64,000 bases of DNA from assembly GCA_027315365.1 (NCBI GenBank), contig DAHUYF010000140.1:1-64000 (forward strand), read 5' to 3'. The notes beneath the pieces are model-generated. The model saw only the letters and a program-made list of their open reading frames with translations. It did not search any database and was not told the origin of the DNA. Of the stretch, positions 45,180 to 51,906 are shown one piece after another (positions within the stretch are counted from its first letter, which is position 1; the number at the start of each line of letters is the position of its first letter). Made by a program: the position numbers and the translations under genes. Source of the DNA: Rhodospirillales bacterium. Lineage in GTDB: Bacteria > Pseudomonadota > Alphaproteobacteria > ATCC43930 > CGMCC-115725.

Positions 45180-46226
45180 ATGTCGACGGCCCCGATCGAA
45201 GCGACTTGGATCCAGTGCTTCCGCCGCGCTTTTGCGCTCAGCGGCATCGGCGAGGGTACCGTGGTCGCCATCCTGTCGGAGACGCGGTCGCGCGCGGTCA
45301 ATGTGAAGCTCGCCGAACTCGCCCTCCTGGAGATCGGCGCGCGGGCGTTCCACGTCACCATGCCGACGCCGCCGCAGGCCGAGCCGGTGCCGGTCCGCTC
45401 GACCGGCGCCTCGCAGGCGCTGCAGCGCAATCCGGCGGCGCTCCGCGCCCTCTGCGCGTGCGACATTATCATCGACTGCACCGTCGAGGGGCTGCTGCAC
45501 GCCCCGGAAACGCCCGAGCTGCTCGCCGCCGGCGCGCGCATCTTCATGATCAGTAACGAGCATCCGGAGATCCTGGAGCGGCTGATGCCGGATCCGCTGC
45601 TGCAGCCGCGCGTCGCCGCGGCGCTCGAGCTGCTGCGCCAGGCGCGCCAGATGCGGGTGACGTCGGACGCCGGGACCGATCTGCGCATCGACGTCGCCGG
45701 CGCGCCGGTGCGCGGCAACGCGGGATATCTCGACCCGGCCTCGAAGGTGGCGTATTGGCCGGGCGGCCTGTGCCTGTGCTTTCCCAAGGCAGGAACGGTG
45801 AACGGCACACTGGTCATGGCGCCGGGCGACGTCAACCTCACCTTCAAGCGCTACCTCGAGAGCCCGATCCGGCTTACCGTGGCGCAGGATTACGTCACCG
45901 CCATCGAGGGCGACGGGCTCGATGCCGCCCTGATGCGCAGCTATATCGGGGCGTGGGGCGAGCGCGACGCCTATGCCGTCTCGCATGTCGGCTGGGGCAT
46001 GAACCCGCGCGCCCGCTGGGACGCGCTGGCGATGTACGACAAGGCCGACATCAACGGCACCGAGCTCAGGGCGTTTGCCGGCAACTTCCTCTACTCCACC
46101 GGCGCCAACGAGACCGCCGGCCGCTTTACCCGCGGGCATTTCGACCTGCCGTTCAGGAACTGCACCATCGCGCTCGACAACCGTATCGTGGTCGAGCGCG
46201 GCCGACTGCTGCCGCCGCTGGCCTGA
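45180..46226 (+). CDS. NicX-like metal-dependent dioxygenase (2,5-dihydroxypyridine 5,6-dioxygenase family; M29-like fold)
   Basis: A 348-residue protein of the aminopeptidase-T-like fold that includes 2,5-dihydroxypyridine dioxygenase. Ligand motifs in place are SHVGWGMNPRARWDALAMYD (His269) and TRGHFDLPF (His320, Asp322). These correspond to the HxxxxxN...HxD triad I recall for Pseudomonas NicX/Hpo, where the ligands are near residues 265, 318 and 320. The ATG has GGGAGG 5 nt upstream. Generic databases often label this family leucyl aminopeptidase; the lack of peptide-processing context and the presence of acyl-CoA enzymes favour ring cleavage. It is divergent from an alpha/beta hydrolase, acyl-CoA dehydrogenase and ligase operon, suggesting a heteroaromatic catabolic set. 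Confidence 0.75.
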   Translation: MSTAPIEATWIQCFRRAFALSGIGEGTVVAILSETRSRAVNVKLAELALLEIGARAFHVTMPTPPQAEPVPVRSTGASQALQRNPAALRALCACDIIIDCTVEGLLHAPETPELLAAGARIFMISNEHPEILERLMPDPLLQPRVAAALELLRQARQMRVTSDAGTDLRIDVAGAPVRGNAGYLDPASKVAYWPGGLCLCFPKAGTVNGTLVMAPGDVNLTFKRYLESPIRLTVAQDYVTAIEGDGLDAALMRSYIGAWGERDAYAVSHVGWGMNPRARWDALAMYDKADINGTELRAFAGNFLYSTGANETAGRFTRGHFDLPFRNCTIALDNRIVVERGRLLPPLA

Positions 46227-46241
46227 CCGTCCGACACGCGG

Positions 46242-46259
46242 GGCCGGCTGACGCCGGCC
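46242..46259 (+). terminator. Hairpin after the NicX-like gene
   Basis: GGCCGGC-TGAC-GCCGGCC, a 7-bp perfect stem with a 4-nt loop, 15 nt after the stop. No T-run follows, so it is at best a weak or factor-assisted terminator. Confidence 0.4.
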
Positions 46260-46405
46260 GCGAGTCGCGTCGCCGCTCGTTGCGCCATCGCATTCACGGC
46301 GACGGCCGCACGCCAAGCGCACCATGCAACCCCCTTCGCCAACACAATTATCAATTGCGAACCTGAGGCAGGGCAGGTAATTCTTTTTGTCGATCACAAG
46401 GGGCA

Positions 46406-46419
46406 TTGATTTAGATCAA
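46406..46419. promoter_or_regulatory. CRP/FNR-family (FNR/Anr/FixK-type) binding site
   Basis: TTGAT-TTAG-ATCAA is a perfect match to the FNR/Anr/FixK consensus TTGAT-N4-ATCAA. Its centre at 46412.5 lies 41.5 nt from a predicted start at 46454, the class II activator geometry. It lies 95 nt upstream of the cytochrome-porin ATG, predicting induction at low oxygen. Confidence 0.8.
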
Positions 46420-46441
46420 GCAGAGACGGCCCCAGGGAGGT

Positions 46442-46447
46442 TATGAA
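46442..46447 (+). promoter_or_regulatory. Predicted -10 element for the cytochrome-porin operon
   Basis: TATGAA resembles TATAAT and sits exactly where the -10 hexamer belongs if the upstream FNR-type box is centred at -41.5 (start near 46454). This leaves a leader of about 60 nt. The ATG inside this hexamer is therefore unlikely to be a start codon. Confidence 0.5.
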
Positions 46448-46513
46448 GGCGGCTAGGACATTGCGGCGCCGCTTCGCGAAGGTGGTGTTACGAGATTAGG
46501 AGGAGTGGGGGTT

Positions 46514-47914
46514 ATGGACTCGATCTTGTCTTGGCGGGCGGCCAAAGCGGTCGCCGTGGCGCTCGCAACCCTGGCCGCGGCCTTGGCCGCCTCCTCGCCG
46601 GCATCGGCGACGCCGGGCTTCGCCCGGCAGACCGGCCTTGCCTGCGAAGCCTGCCACACCGTCTTCCCAGAGCTGACGCCCTTCGGCCGGCTGTTCAAGC
46701 TGAATGGCTATGTCTTCAGCAACGTCAAGCAGCTGCAGGACATCAACGAGAAGGACCAGAGCACGCTCGCCATGAACGAGATCGCGCCCATCGGGCTGCA
46801 GCTCCAGGCCTCGTTCACGTCGATCGGCCATTCCGTGCCGGACAACGGCACGGGAGTAAACGATCTGGCGCAAAAGAACTCGGTCGAATTTCCGCAGGCG
46901 CTCAGCCTCTTCTATACCGGCAAGATTTCCGACAATCTCGGCGCCTTCCTGCAGGTGACGTGGAATCCCACCTCCAACTCCATCGGCATCGACAATTCCG
47001 ATCTGCGCTTCGCGGATCACGCCTCGGTCCCGGCAATCGGCGCCAGCGACTTCATCTACGGCGTCACCCTCAACAACAACCCGACCTCGCAGGACGTGTG
47101 GAACAGCTCGCCCGCTTGGACCTATCCCTACATCCTCTCCAATATCATGGTGTCGCGGATTGCCTCGGCCCTGATCGACGGCCAGCTTGCCCAATCCTCG
47201 GCCGGCCTCGGCGGCTACGTCTGGGCCTACAACCACCTCTATCTTGAGTTCAGCGGCTATCACTCGGCGGTCACGGGGTTCAGCAACCACTACACCAGCG
47301 GTCCGGAGCTCGACAGCACCTACAGCGGCACCCGAATCGACGGCCTCGCACCCTATTGGCGCGCCGCCTGGGAACAGGATTGGAGCCGCAACTCGCTGAT
47401 GTTCGGCACCTACGGCATGCAGGCCAACACCCATACCCAAGGCATCGGCTTCCAGGGACCGACCAACTCCTTCACCGACGTCGCCATCGACTCCCAGTAC
47501 CAGTATATCGGCGACAACAACATCTTGTCGGCCTATGCCACATGGATCCATGAGGACCGCACCTTCAACGCGGTTACGACCAGCAATCCGAGCAATACGC
47601 TCAACACGGTTCGCGTCACCGGCAGCTACTTCTACGACCGCAAGATCGGCGGCTCGCTGCAGTACTTCTCGACCACCGGCAGCAGCGACGCCCTGCTCTA
47701 CGGGGCCGGGACGGTCACCGGCAGCGCCAATGGCAGTCCGGACACGCAAGGCATCATCGCCGAGCTCGATTATCTGCCGTGGCTCAACACCAAGCTCGGT
47801 GTACAATACACCGCCTATACCAAGTTCAACGGCGCGTCGACCAATTACGATGGCAGCGGCCGCAACGCATCCGACAACAATACGCTCTACGTCTTCGTCT
47901 GGACCGCCTTCTAA
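46514..47914 (+). CDS. Fused monoheme cytochrome c / outer-membrane porin, Cyc2-like architecture
   Basis: A 466-residue protein with a signal peptide (residues 1-32), one heme site CEACH (44-48) in FARQTGLACEACHTVFPELTPFGRLFKLNGY, and then about 400 residues of beta-barrel ending in VWTAF. This CxxCHxxxPxLxxFGxxFKxNGY pattern fused to a barrel is the layout of Cyc2, the outer-membrane iron oxidase of acidophilic and neutrophilic iron oxidisers, and of the wider fused cytochrome-porin family. The barrel portion here is rich in Asn/Tyr/Ser loops. It would carry electrons across the outer membrane through a single heme. The start has AGGAGGAG 10 nt upstream. A di-heme c4-type cytochrome follows 16 nt later. 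Fe(II) as the donor is only a hypothesis. Confidence 0.8.
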   Translation: MDSILSWRAAKAVAVALATLAAALAASSPASATPGFARQTGLACEACHTVFPELTPFGRLFKLNGYVFSNVKQLQDINEKDQSTLAMNEIAPIGLQLQASFTSIGHSVPDNGTGVNDLAQKNSVEFPQALSLFYTGKISDNLGAFLQVTWNPTSNSIGIDNSDLRFADHASVPAIGASDFIYGVTLNNNPTSQDVWNSSPAWTYPYILSNIMVSRIASALIDGQLAQSSAGLGGYVWAYNHLYLEFSGYHSAVTGFSNHYTSGPELDSTYSGTRIDGLAPYWRAAWEQDWSRNSLMFGTYGMQANTHTQGIGFQGPTNSFTDVAIDSQYQYIGDNNILSAYATWIHEDRTFNAVTTSNPSNTLNTVRVTGSYFYDRKIGGSLQYFSTTGSSDALLYGAGTVTGSANGSPDTQGIIAELDYLPWLNTKLGVQYTAYTKFNGASTNYDGSGRNASDNNTLYVFVWTAF

Positions 47915-47930
47915 GAAGGACGACGCACCC

Positions 47931-48539
47931 GTGAACGCACATGCATCGGCTCTGGCCATCGCTTGCCTCCTCCTCGCCGCCCCCGCCGCCGCCGCGGCGG
48001 AGGCCACCGGCGCCGCGCCCGACCTCGTCCAGCGCGAGTGCTCGACCTGTCACGGCCTGCACGGCATCAGCACGGCGCCGACCTTCCCCAACCTCGCCGC
48101 CCAGCCCGCAGCCTATCTCGAGGCGCAGCTCAAGGCGTTCCGCGACCATTCGCGCGCCGATCCGCATGCCCAGGCCTTCATGTGGGGCATGGCGGCACAG
48201 CTCACCGACGCCAAGATCAAGGAGATCGCCGAGTATTTCTCCAAGCAGCCGCCCGCGCCCGGCACCTCGGCCGATCCCGCCGAAGTTGCCGCCGGCCGGC
48301 AGATCTTCGAGAACGGCATCGACGCGCAGGGCGTGCCCGCCTGCATGGCCTGCCATGGTGACAAGGCGCAGGGCAACGAGGTGTTTCCGCGCCTCGCCGG
48401 CCAGCATCGCGGCTATATCGAGAAGCAGCTCGAGGCCTTCGCGTCGAACCTGCGCGAGAACGAGATCATGCATCAGAACGCGACCAAGCTGACCGCGCGG
48501 CAGATCAGCGATGTCGCGGCGTTCCTGAGCTCGATGTAG
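47931..48539 (+). CDS. Di-heme cytochrome c4-type protein
   Basis: A 202-residue periplasmic protein: signal peptide to about residue 23, then two similar cytochrome domains with CSTCH (37-41) and CMACH (about 136-140). PTFPNLAAQPAAYLEAQLKAFRDHSR in the first domain and EVFPRLAGQHRGYIEKQLEAFASNLREN in the second are the paired P.LAGQ...Y...QL..F..G.R repeats of cytochrome c4. Distal Met ligands are likely MWGMAAQLTD and MHQNATKLT. A GTG start is used; no in-frame ATG precedes the signal peptide. In Acidithiobacillus the Cyc2 electron acceptor chain includes a c4-type cytochrome, so this is the probable periplasmic partner of the upstream cytochrome-porin. Confidence 0.88.
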   Translation: MNAHASALAIACLLLAAPAAAAAEATGAAPDLVQRECSTCHGLHGISTAPTFPNLAAQPAAYLEAQLKAFRDHSRADPHAQAFMWGMAAQLTDAKIKEIAEYFSKQPPAPGTSADPAEVAAGRQIFENGIDAQGVPACMACHGDKAQGNEVFPRLAGQHRGYIEKQLEAFASNLRENEIMHQNATKLTARQISDVAAFLSSM

Positions 48540-48595
48540 CTGGCTCAGGGCGCCGCGGCTGGCGTCGCGGCGGGAAACATGGTTCAGTCGCCGGC

Positions 48596-48928
48596 ATGAG
48601 ATACGTCCTCGCCGCGCTCTGCTGCCTCGTCGCGCTGGCGTCCAGGGCGCAGGCGGCGGGCGCTTGCGACCCATGGCTGCGCAAGACGGTGCGCGCCACC
48701 GGCGCCTATCTGCCCGCGGAAGAAGCCTACTCCCGGCCCTTCGTCTTCGCCCTGAACCTCGATTGCAACGGCAAACAGGAACGCGTCACGGTGCAGCGGC
48801 CGACCGGCAACCTGCCGGTGTGCCAGAGCGGCCGGCCGGTCGAGGTGGTCGGCAAGCTGACCTGGAGCAAATCGCTCTTCGACAGCCATTACGAGATCAA
48901 CGACCCCGCCCAGGTCACTTGCCGCTGA
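48596..48928 (+). CDS. Small secreted protein with four mature cysteines
   Basis: A 110-residue protein: signal peptide (residues 1-20), then a compact mature domain with Cys24, Cys57, Cys76 and Cys109, enough for two disulfides. It alternates beta-like stretches (RPFVFALNLDCNGKQERVTVQRP, VEVVGKLTWSKSLFDSHYEI) suggestive of a small beta-barrel or OB-like fold. No heme motif is present. It lies 56 nt after the di-heme cytochrome on the same strand and may belong to the same message. I do not recognise its family. Confidence 0.55.
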   Translation: MRYVLAALCCLVALASRAQAAGACDPWLRKTVRATGAYLPAEEAYSRPFVFALNLDCNGKQERVTVQRPTGNLPVCQSGRPVEVVGKLTWSKSLFDSHYEINDPAQVTCR

Positions 48929-48962
48929 GCGCGGGACCGCGGCCGGCACCCGCCCTCCGGCC

Positions 48963-48976
48963 TTGATCCAGATCAA
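48963..48976. promoter_or_regulatory. Second perfect CRP/FNR-family binding site
   Basis: TTGAT-CCAG-ATCAA again matches the FNR/Anr/FixK consensus exactly. It lies 62 nt upstream of the DUF1127-DUF6455 gene and 35 nt after the small secreted protein stop. A -10 hexamer at the class II distance is not obvious here. Confidence 0.75.
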
Positions 48977-49037
48977 TGCCCGCGCCGCCTATTGATCGGA
49001 CGATCGATCCGACCGATGGAAGACGGAGGGTTCGCCC

Positions 49038-49562
49038 ATGACCGAGACCCTGAACTGGCCGCGCAAGGCGCGCGCCTCCATGGCCCGGTTGCCGGATTGG
49101 ATCCGGCTCGCGCTCCAAGGCTGGCGCGAGCACGGCCGGCTGCGCCGTGAACTGGAGGGGCTGCGCCAGAACGACGAGCTGGAGCGCACGCTGGCCGATA
49201 CCGGGCTCTCCCAGAGCGACGTGCCGCGGCTGATGCACGCGCATCCGCGCACGCCGCAGCAGCTCGCCGACATGATGCGGCGGCTGGGCATCAGGCGCGG
49301 CCAGCTGCCGCACGACGCGCAAACTGCCGGGCGCCTGCGGGCGATCGAATGGCGGTGCGGCGACTGCGCCACCTGGCGCCAATGCCGGGCCTGGCTTGCC
49401 TCCGGCGAGGCGACCGAGGAGTACCGCGCGTTCTGTCCCAATGCCGCGGCATTCGACGAGCTGCGCCGGGCGGAGGCCGCCGTCGCGGACGAGACGCTCC
49501 CGGAATCGTCCGGCGTCGTCGCCGAGTTCCCGCCCGTTCGAGGCCAGGCCCGCGGGCGTTAG
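49038..49562 (+). CDS. DUF1127-like / DUF6455-like small protein with a Cys cluster
   Basis: A 174-residue cytoplasmic protein. The first part (GWREHGRLRRELEGL....LADTGLSQSDV, residues 28-62) follows the DUF1127 pattern, an Arg-rich helix pair ending in an L.D.GLSR.D motif often found in small stress proteins. The second part has WRCGDCATWRQCRAWL and YRAFCPNAAAFDEL, giving Cys107, Cys110, Cys116 and Cys133, the DUF6455 layout. The four Cys could bind a metal or Fe-S centre. It has its own perfect FNR-type box upstream, implying expression at low oxygen. Molecular function is unknown. Confidence 0.7.
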   Translation: MTETLNWPRKARASMARLPDWIRLALQGWREHGRLRRELEGLRQNDELERTLADTGLSQSDVPRLMHAHPRTPQQLADMMRRLGIRRGQLPHDAQTAGRLRAIEWRCGDCATWRQCRAWLASGEATEEYRAFCPNAAAFDELRRAEAAVADETLPESSGVVAEFPPVRGQARGR

Positions 49563-49725
49563 GAGCCGCGCCTGCGCGGAGCCCGTTTTTCCGGCGTCGG
49601 GAGATTCGTCCAGCCGCCAGCGACGACGCTTCGCGTCGCGCCTTGACCCCTGCTCCGCGCGCGGCCCATGCTCGCGCCGAACGACCGGCCGACGATGATC
49701 GCCGCGGTTGCCGAGGCGCGCGGGC

Positions 49726-50664
49726 ATGGAGAAAGACATTCTGCCGAGACTGGAGCGGCGCCTGGGAAGGCTGCACGCGCGACAGCGGCTCGGCATGGAG
49801 AGCGATCATGAAGCGCGCATCTTCGGCCAGGGCCTCAACTTCTTTCACATCGAGAACTGGTACTCGCTTCATGCGCTCATCCGCACCGCGCTGAAGCTGA
49901 GCGGGCTCTATCGCCGCGGGCGCCGCAATGCCGAGCGCCCCGTCATCCGCCACCACGAGGCAAGGTTCGCGAACCTGCCGCCGCGGTTCGACGGCCTCAC
50001 CATCCTTCACCTCAGCGACCTGCATGTCGACATGAACGAGGTCGCCATGCGGCGTGTGGCGGAGCTCGTCGACGGCCTCGGCTACGACCTCTGCGTCCTC
50101 ACCGGCGATTATCGCGGCGCGACATACGGGGATTTCGAGGCGACGCTGGACGGCATCGCGCGCCTGCGCACGCGGCTGCGCGGACCGGTCTATGGCGTGC
50201 TCGGGAACCACGACACGATCCGGCTGATCCCCGGCATTGAGGCCATGGGGATCCGCATGCTGCTGAACGAGTGCGAGCCGATCACGCGCGGCGACCAGCG
50301 CATTCACCTGGCCGGAATCGACGATGCGCATTACTTCAGGGTCGACAACATCGAGAAGGCCGGCTCGGAGATACCGGAGGGCGAATTCTCGATCCTGCTG
50401 TCGCATACGCCGGAAATCTATCGCCAGGCCGCTCACGCCGGTTTCGATCTGCTGCTGAGCGGGCACACCCACGGTGGACAGATCTGTCTGCCGGGATCGA
50501 TCCCGATCACGCTCGACTCGGTGCTGCCTCGGCGCATGGGAGCGGGCGCCTGGCGCTATCACCGGATGGTCGGCTACACCTCGGTGGGCGCTGGATCGAG
50601 CATCGTCCCGGTTCGCCTCAACTGTCCGCCGGAGATAACCCTGCACCATCTCCGGCGCGGTTGA
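49726..50664 (+). CDS. Calcineurin-like metallophosphoesterase
   Basis: A 312-residue binuclear metallophosphoesterase. Motifs in order are ILHLSDLHVD (about residue 98), LTGDYRG (about 126), GVLGNHDTIR (about 161), LLSHTPEIY (about 225) and LLSGHTHGGQICLPG (about 246), which supply the full set of Asp/Asn/His ligands. The GHTHGGQI..PG pattern is typical of the YaeI-like branch, which includes lipid phosphodiesterases. A long basic N-terminal region (residues 1-80) has no signal peptide. The ATG at 49726 is preferred over a TTG 18 nt earlier. It is tail to tail with a CDP-archaeol-synthase-like gene, 4 nt apart. Confidence 0.88.
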   Translation: MEKDILPRLERRLGRLHARQRLGMESDHEARIFGQGLNFFHIENWYSLHALIRTALKLSGLYRRGRRNAERPVIRHHEARFANLPPRFDGLTILHLSDLHVDMNEVAMRRVAELVDGLGYDLCVLTGDYRGATYGDFEATLDGIARLRTRLRGPVYGVLGNHDTIRLIPGIEAMGIRMLLNECEPITRGDQRIHLAGIDDAHYFRVDNIEKAGSEIPEGEFSILLSHTPEIYRQAAHAGFDLLLSGHTHGGQICLPGSIPITLDSVLPRRMGAGAWRYHRMVGYTSVGAGSSIVPVRLNCPPEITLHHLRRG

Positions 50665-50668
50665 TCGG

Positions 50669-51157
50669 TCAGTAGGGCTCGTCGCGCAGGTGCATCCGAT
50701 AGAGAATTCGCGACAGAACGATCTCGCCGATGAAAAAGGCGGCGACCGCCAGCACGATGTCCGGCGCCGTCAAGGACAGCGCTTGGCGGCAGGCCAGCAG
50801 CGGCAGCAGCGATTCCGGCAGCTGGTCGAGCCCGACCGCCCGACTGCTCGGCGCGAGCGCGAGGCGGCGCTTGACGAAGCTGGAGCAGAGATCCCCCGCC
50901 ATCGCCGCCGCCGCCGCGACGGCGCCCGTCGCGGGATCGAGCCCGAGCAGCGGCGCGCCCGCGGCGGTGACGAGGACCGAAACCAGCACGCCGCGCACCG
51001 TCTTCGAGGACCCCAAGAGCGGCCGCCGATCGAAGAACCGGAGGCCGCCATCGAGCGGCGCGGCGAGACGTTGGCCGAGCACCTTCTTGGCGACGACCGG
51101 CGCGCCATTGGCCAGGGTCAGCAGGACGAGCGAGCGCAGGATCGACAGGACATGCAT
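50669..51157 (-). CDS. CDP-archaeol synthase (CarS/DUF46)-like membrane protein
   Basis: A 162-residue membrane protein with several hydrophobic segments. The sequence NGAPVVAKKVLG, LDGGLRFFDRRPLLGSSKTVRGVL, GDLCSSFVKRRLALAPSSRA and LDQLPESLLPLL reproduces the CarS/DUF46 motif set: N.AP.......LD.G.....R..LG..KT.RG, then GD...SF.KRR......S....LDQ. Archaeal CarS transfers CMP from CTP to archaetidic acid in ether-lipid synthesis and is related to CdsA. In bacteria the likely role is phospholipid or polyprenyl head-group activation. The neighbouring phosphoesterase may also act on lipids. Confidence 0.75.
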   Translation of the reverse strand: MHVLSILRSLVLLTLANGAPVVAKKVLGQRLAAPLDGGLRFFDRRPLLGSSKTVRGVLVSVLVTAAGAPLLGLDPATGAVAAAAAMAGDLCSSFVKRRLALAPSSRAVGLDQLPESLLPLLACRQALSLTAPDIVLAVAAFFIGEIVLSRILYRMHLRDEPY

Positions 51158-51204
51158 CGCCGCAGCTTATATCGGGCTGCGGCGAGCGTCATCCCGGTCG
51201 CCGG

Positions 51205-51906
51205 CTAGACTCCGAGATGGCGGTGCAGCGCCTCGGGCCGGCTGCGCACCGCGTGCGCCGACATCTCCTCGACGATGTGGCCGTTGTTGATGATGTAGAT
51301 GCGGGAGGCGAGGCTCATCGCGGCGGAGACGTTCTGCTCCACCACCACGATCGTCTGGCCCGCCTCGGCGAGCGCGCGGCAGGTGGCGAGCAGGTCGCGC
51401 ACGATGATCGGCGCCAGCCCCTCGAACGGCTCGTCGAGCAGCACGATCTTGGGCTCGCGGACCAGTGCCCGCGCGATCGCCAGCATCTGCTGCTCGCCGC
51501 CGGATAGATCGGTGCCGCGGCTGCGACGGCGCTCCCGGAGACGCGGAAACATCGACCAGATCCGCTCCAGCGGCCAGCGCGACGTCGCGGTGAGACCGGC
51601 GAGCACCAGATTTTCCTCGACGCTGAGGCTGCCGAAGATGCGCCGTTCCTCCGGCACCAGTTGCAGCCCGAGCGCGGCGATGGCATGCGGCGGCAGGGTC
51701 TCGATCGGCGTGCCGTCGAGCACGATCCGCCCCGACCGCGGGCGCACCACGCCCATCAGGCTCTTCAGCGTCGTGCTCTTGCCGGCGCCGTTGCGGCCGA
51801 GCAGCGCCACCACCTCGTTCTTCCCCACGCGCAGCGACACGTCGAACAGGATGTGGCTGTCGCCGTAGTAGCTGTTGATGCCCTCGACCTCGAGCAGCGC
51901 GCTCAT
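51205..51906 (-). CDS. Branched-chain amino acid type ABC transporter ATP-binding protein (LivF-like)
   Basis: A 233-residue ATPase with Walker A GRNGAGKSTTLKSLMG, VPEERRIFGSLSVEENLVLA, signature LSGGEQQMLAIARAL, Walker B IVLLDEPFEGLAPI and switch His-equivalent VVVEQNVSAAM. The Q/N pattern EQN at the switch is common in LivF. Its start overlaps the upstream permease-ATPase fusion by ATGA, completing a four-gene Liv-type operon (binding protein, permease H, fused M-G, F). Confidence 0.9.
   Translation of the reverse strand: MSALLEVEGINSYYGDSHILFDVSLRVGKNEVVALLGRNGAGKSTTLKSLMGVVRPRSGRIVLDGTPIETLPPHAIAALGLQLVPEERRIFGSLSVEENLVLAGLTATSRWPLERIWSMFPRLRERRRSRGTDLSGGEQQMLAIARALVREPKIVLLDEPFEGLAPIIVRDLLATCRALAEAGQTIVVVEQNVSAAMSLASRIYIINNGHIVEEMSAHAVRSRPEALHRHLGV

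Noticed and set aside
46443-46499. An 18-codon Arg-rich leader peptide frame (starting MKAARTLRRR) before the cytochrome-porin gene, with GGGAGG in front.
   Set aside because: The ribosome-binding motif is only 2 nt from the ATG, and that ATG lies within the predicted -10 hexamer set by the FNR-type box, so it would not be in the transcript.
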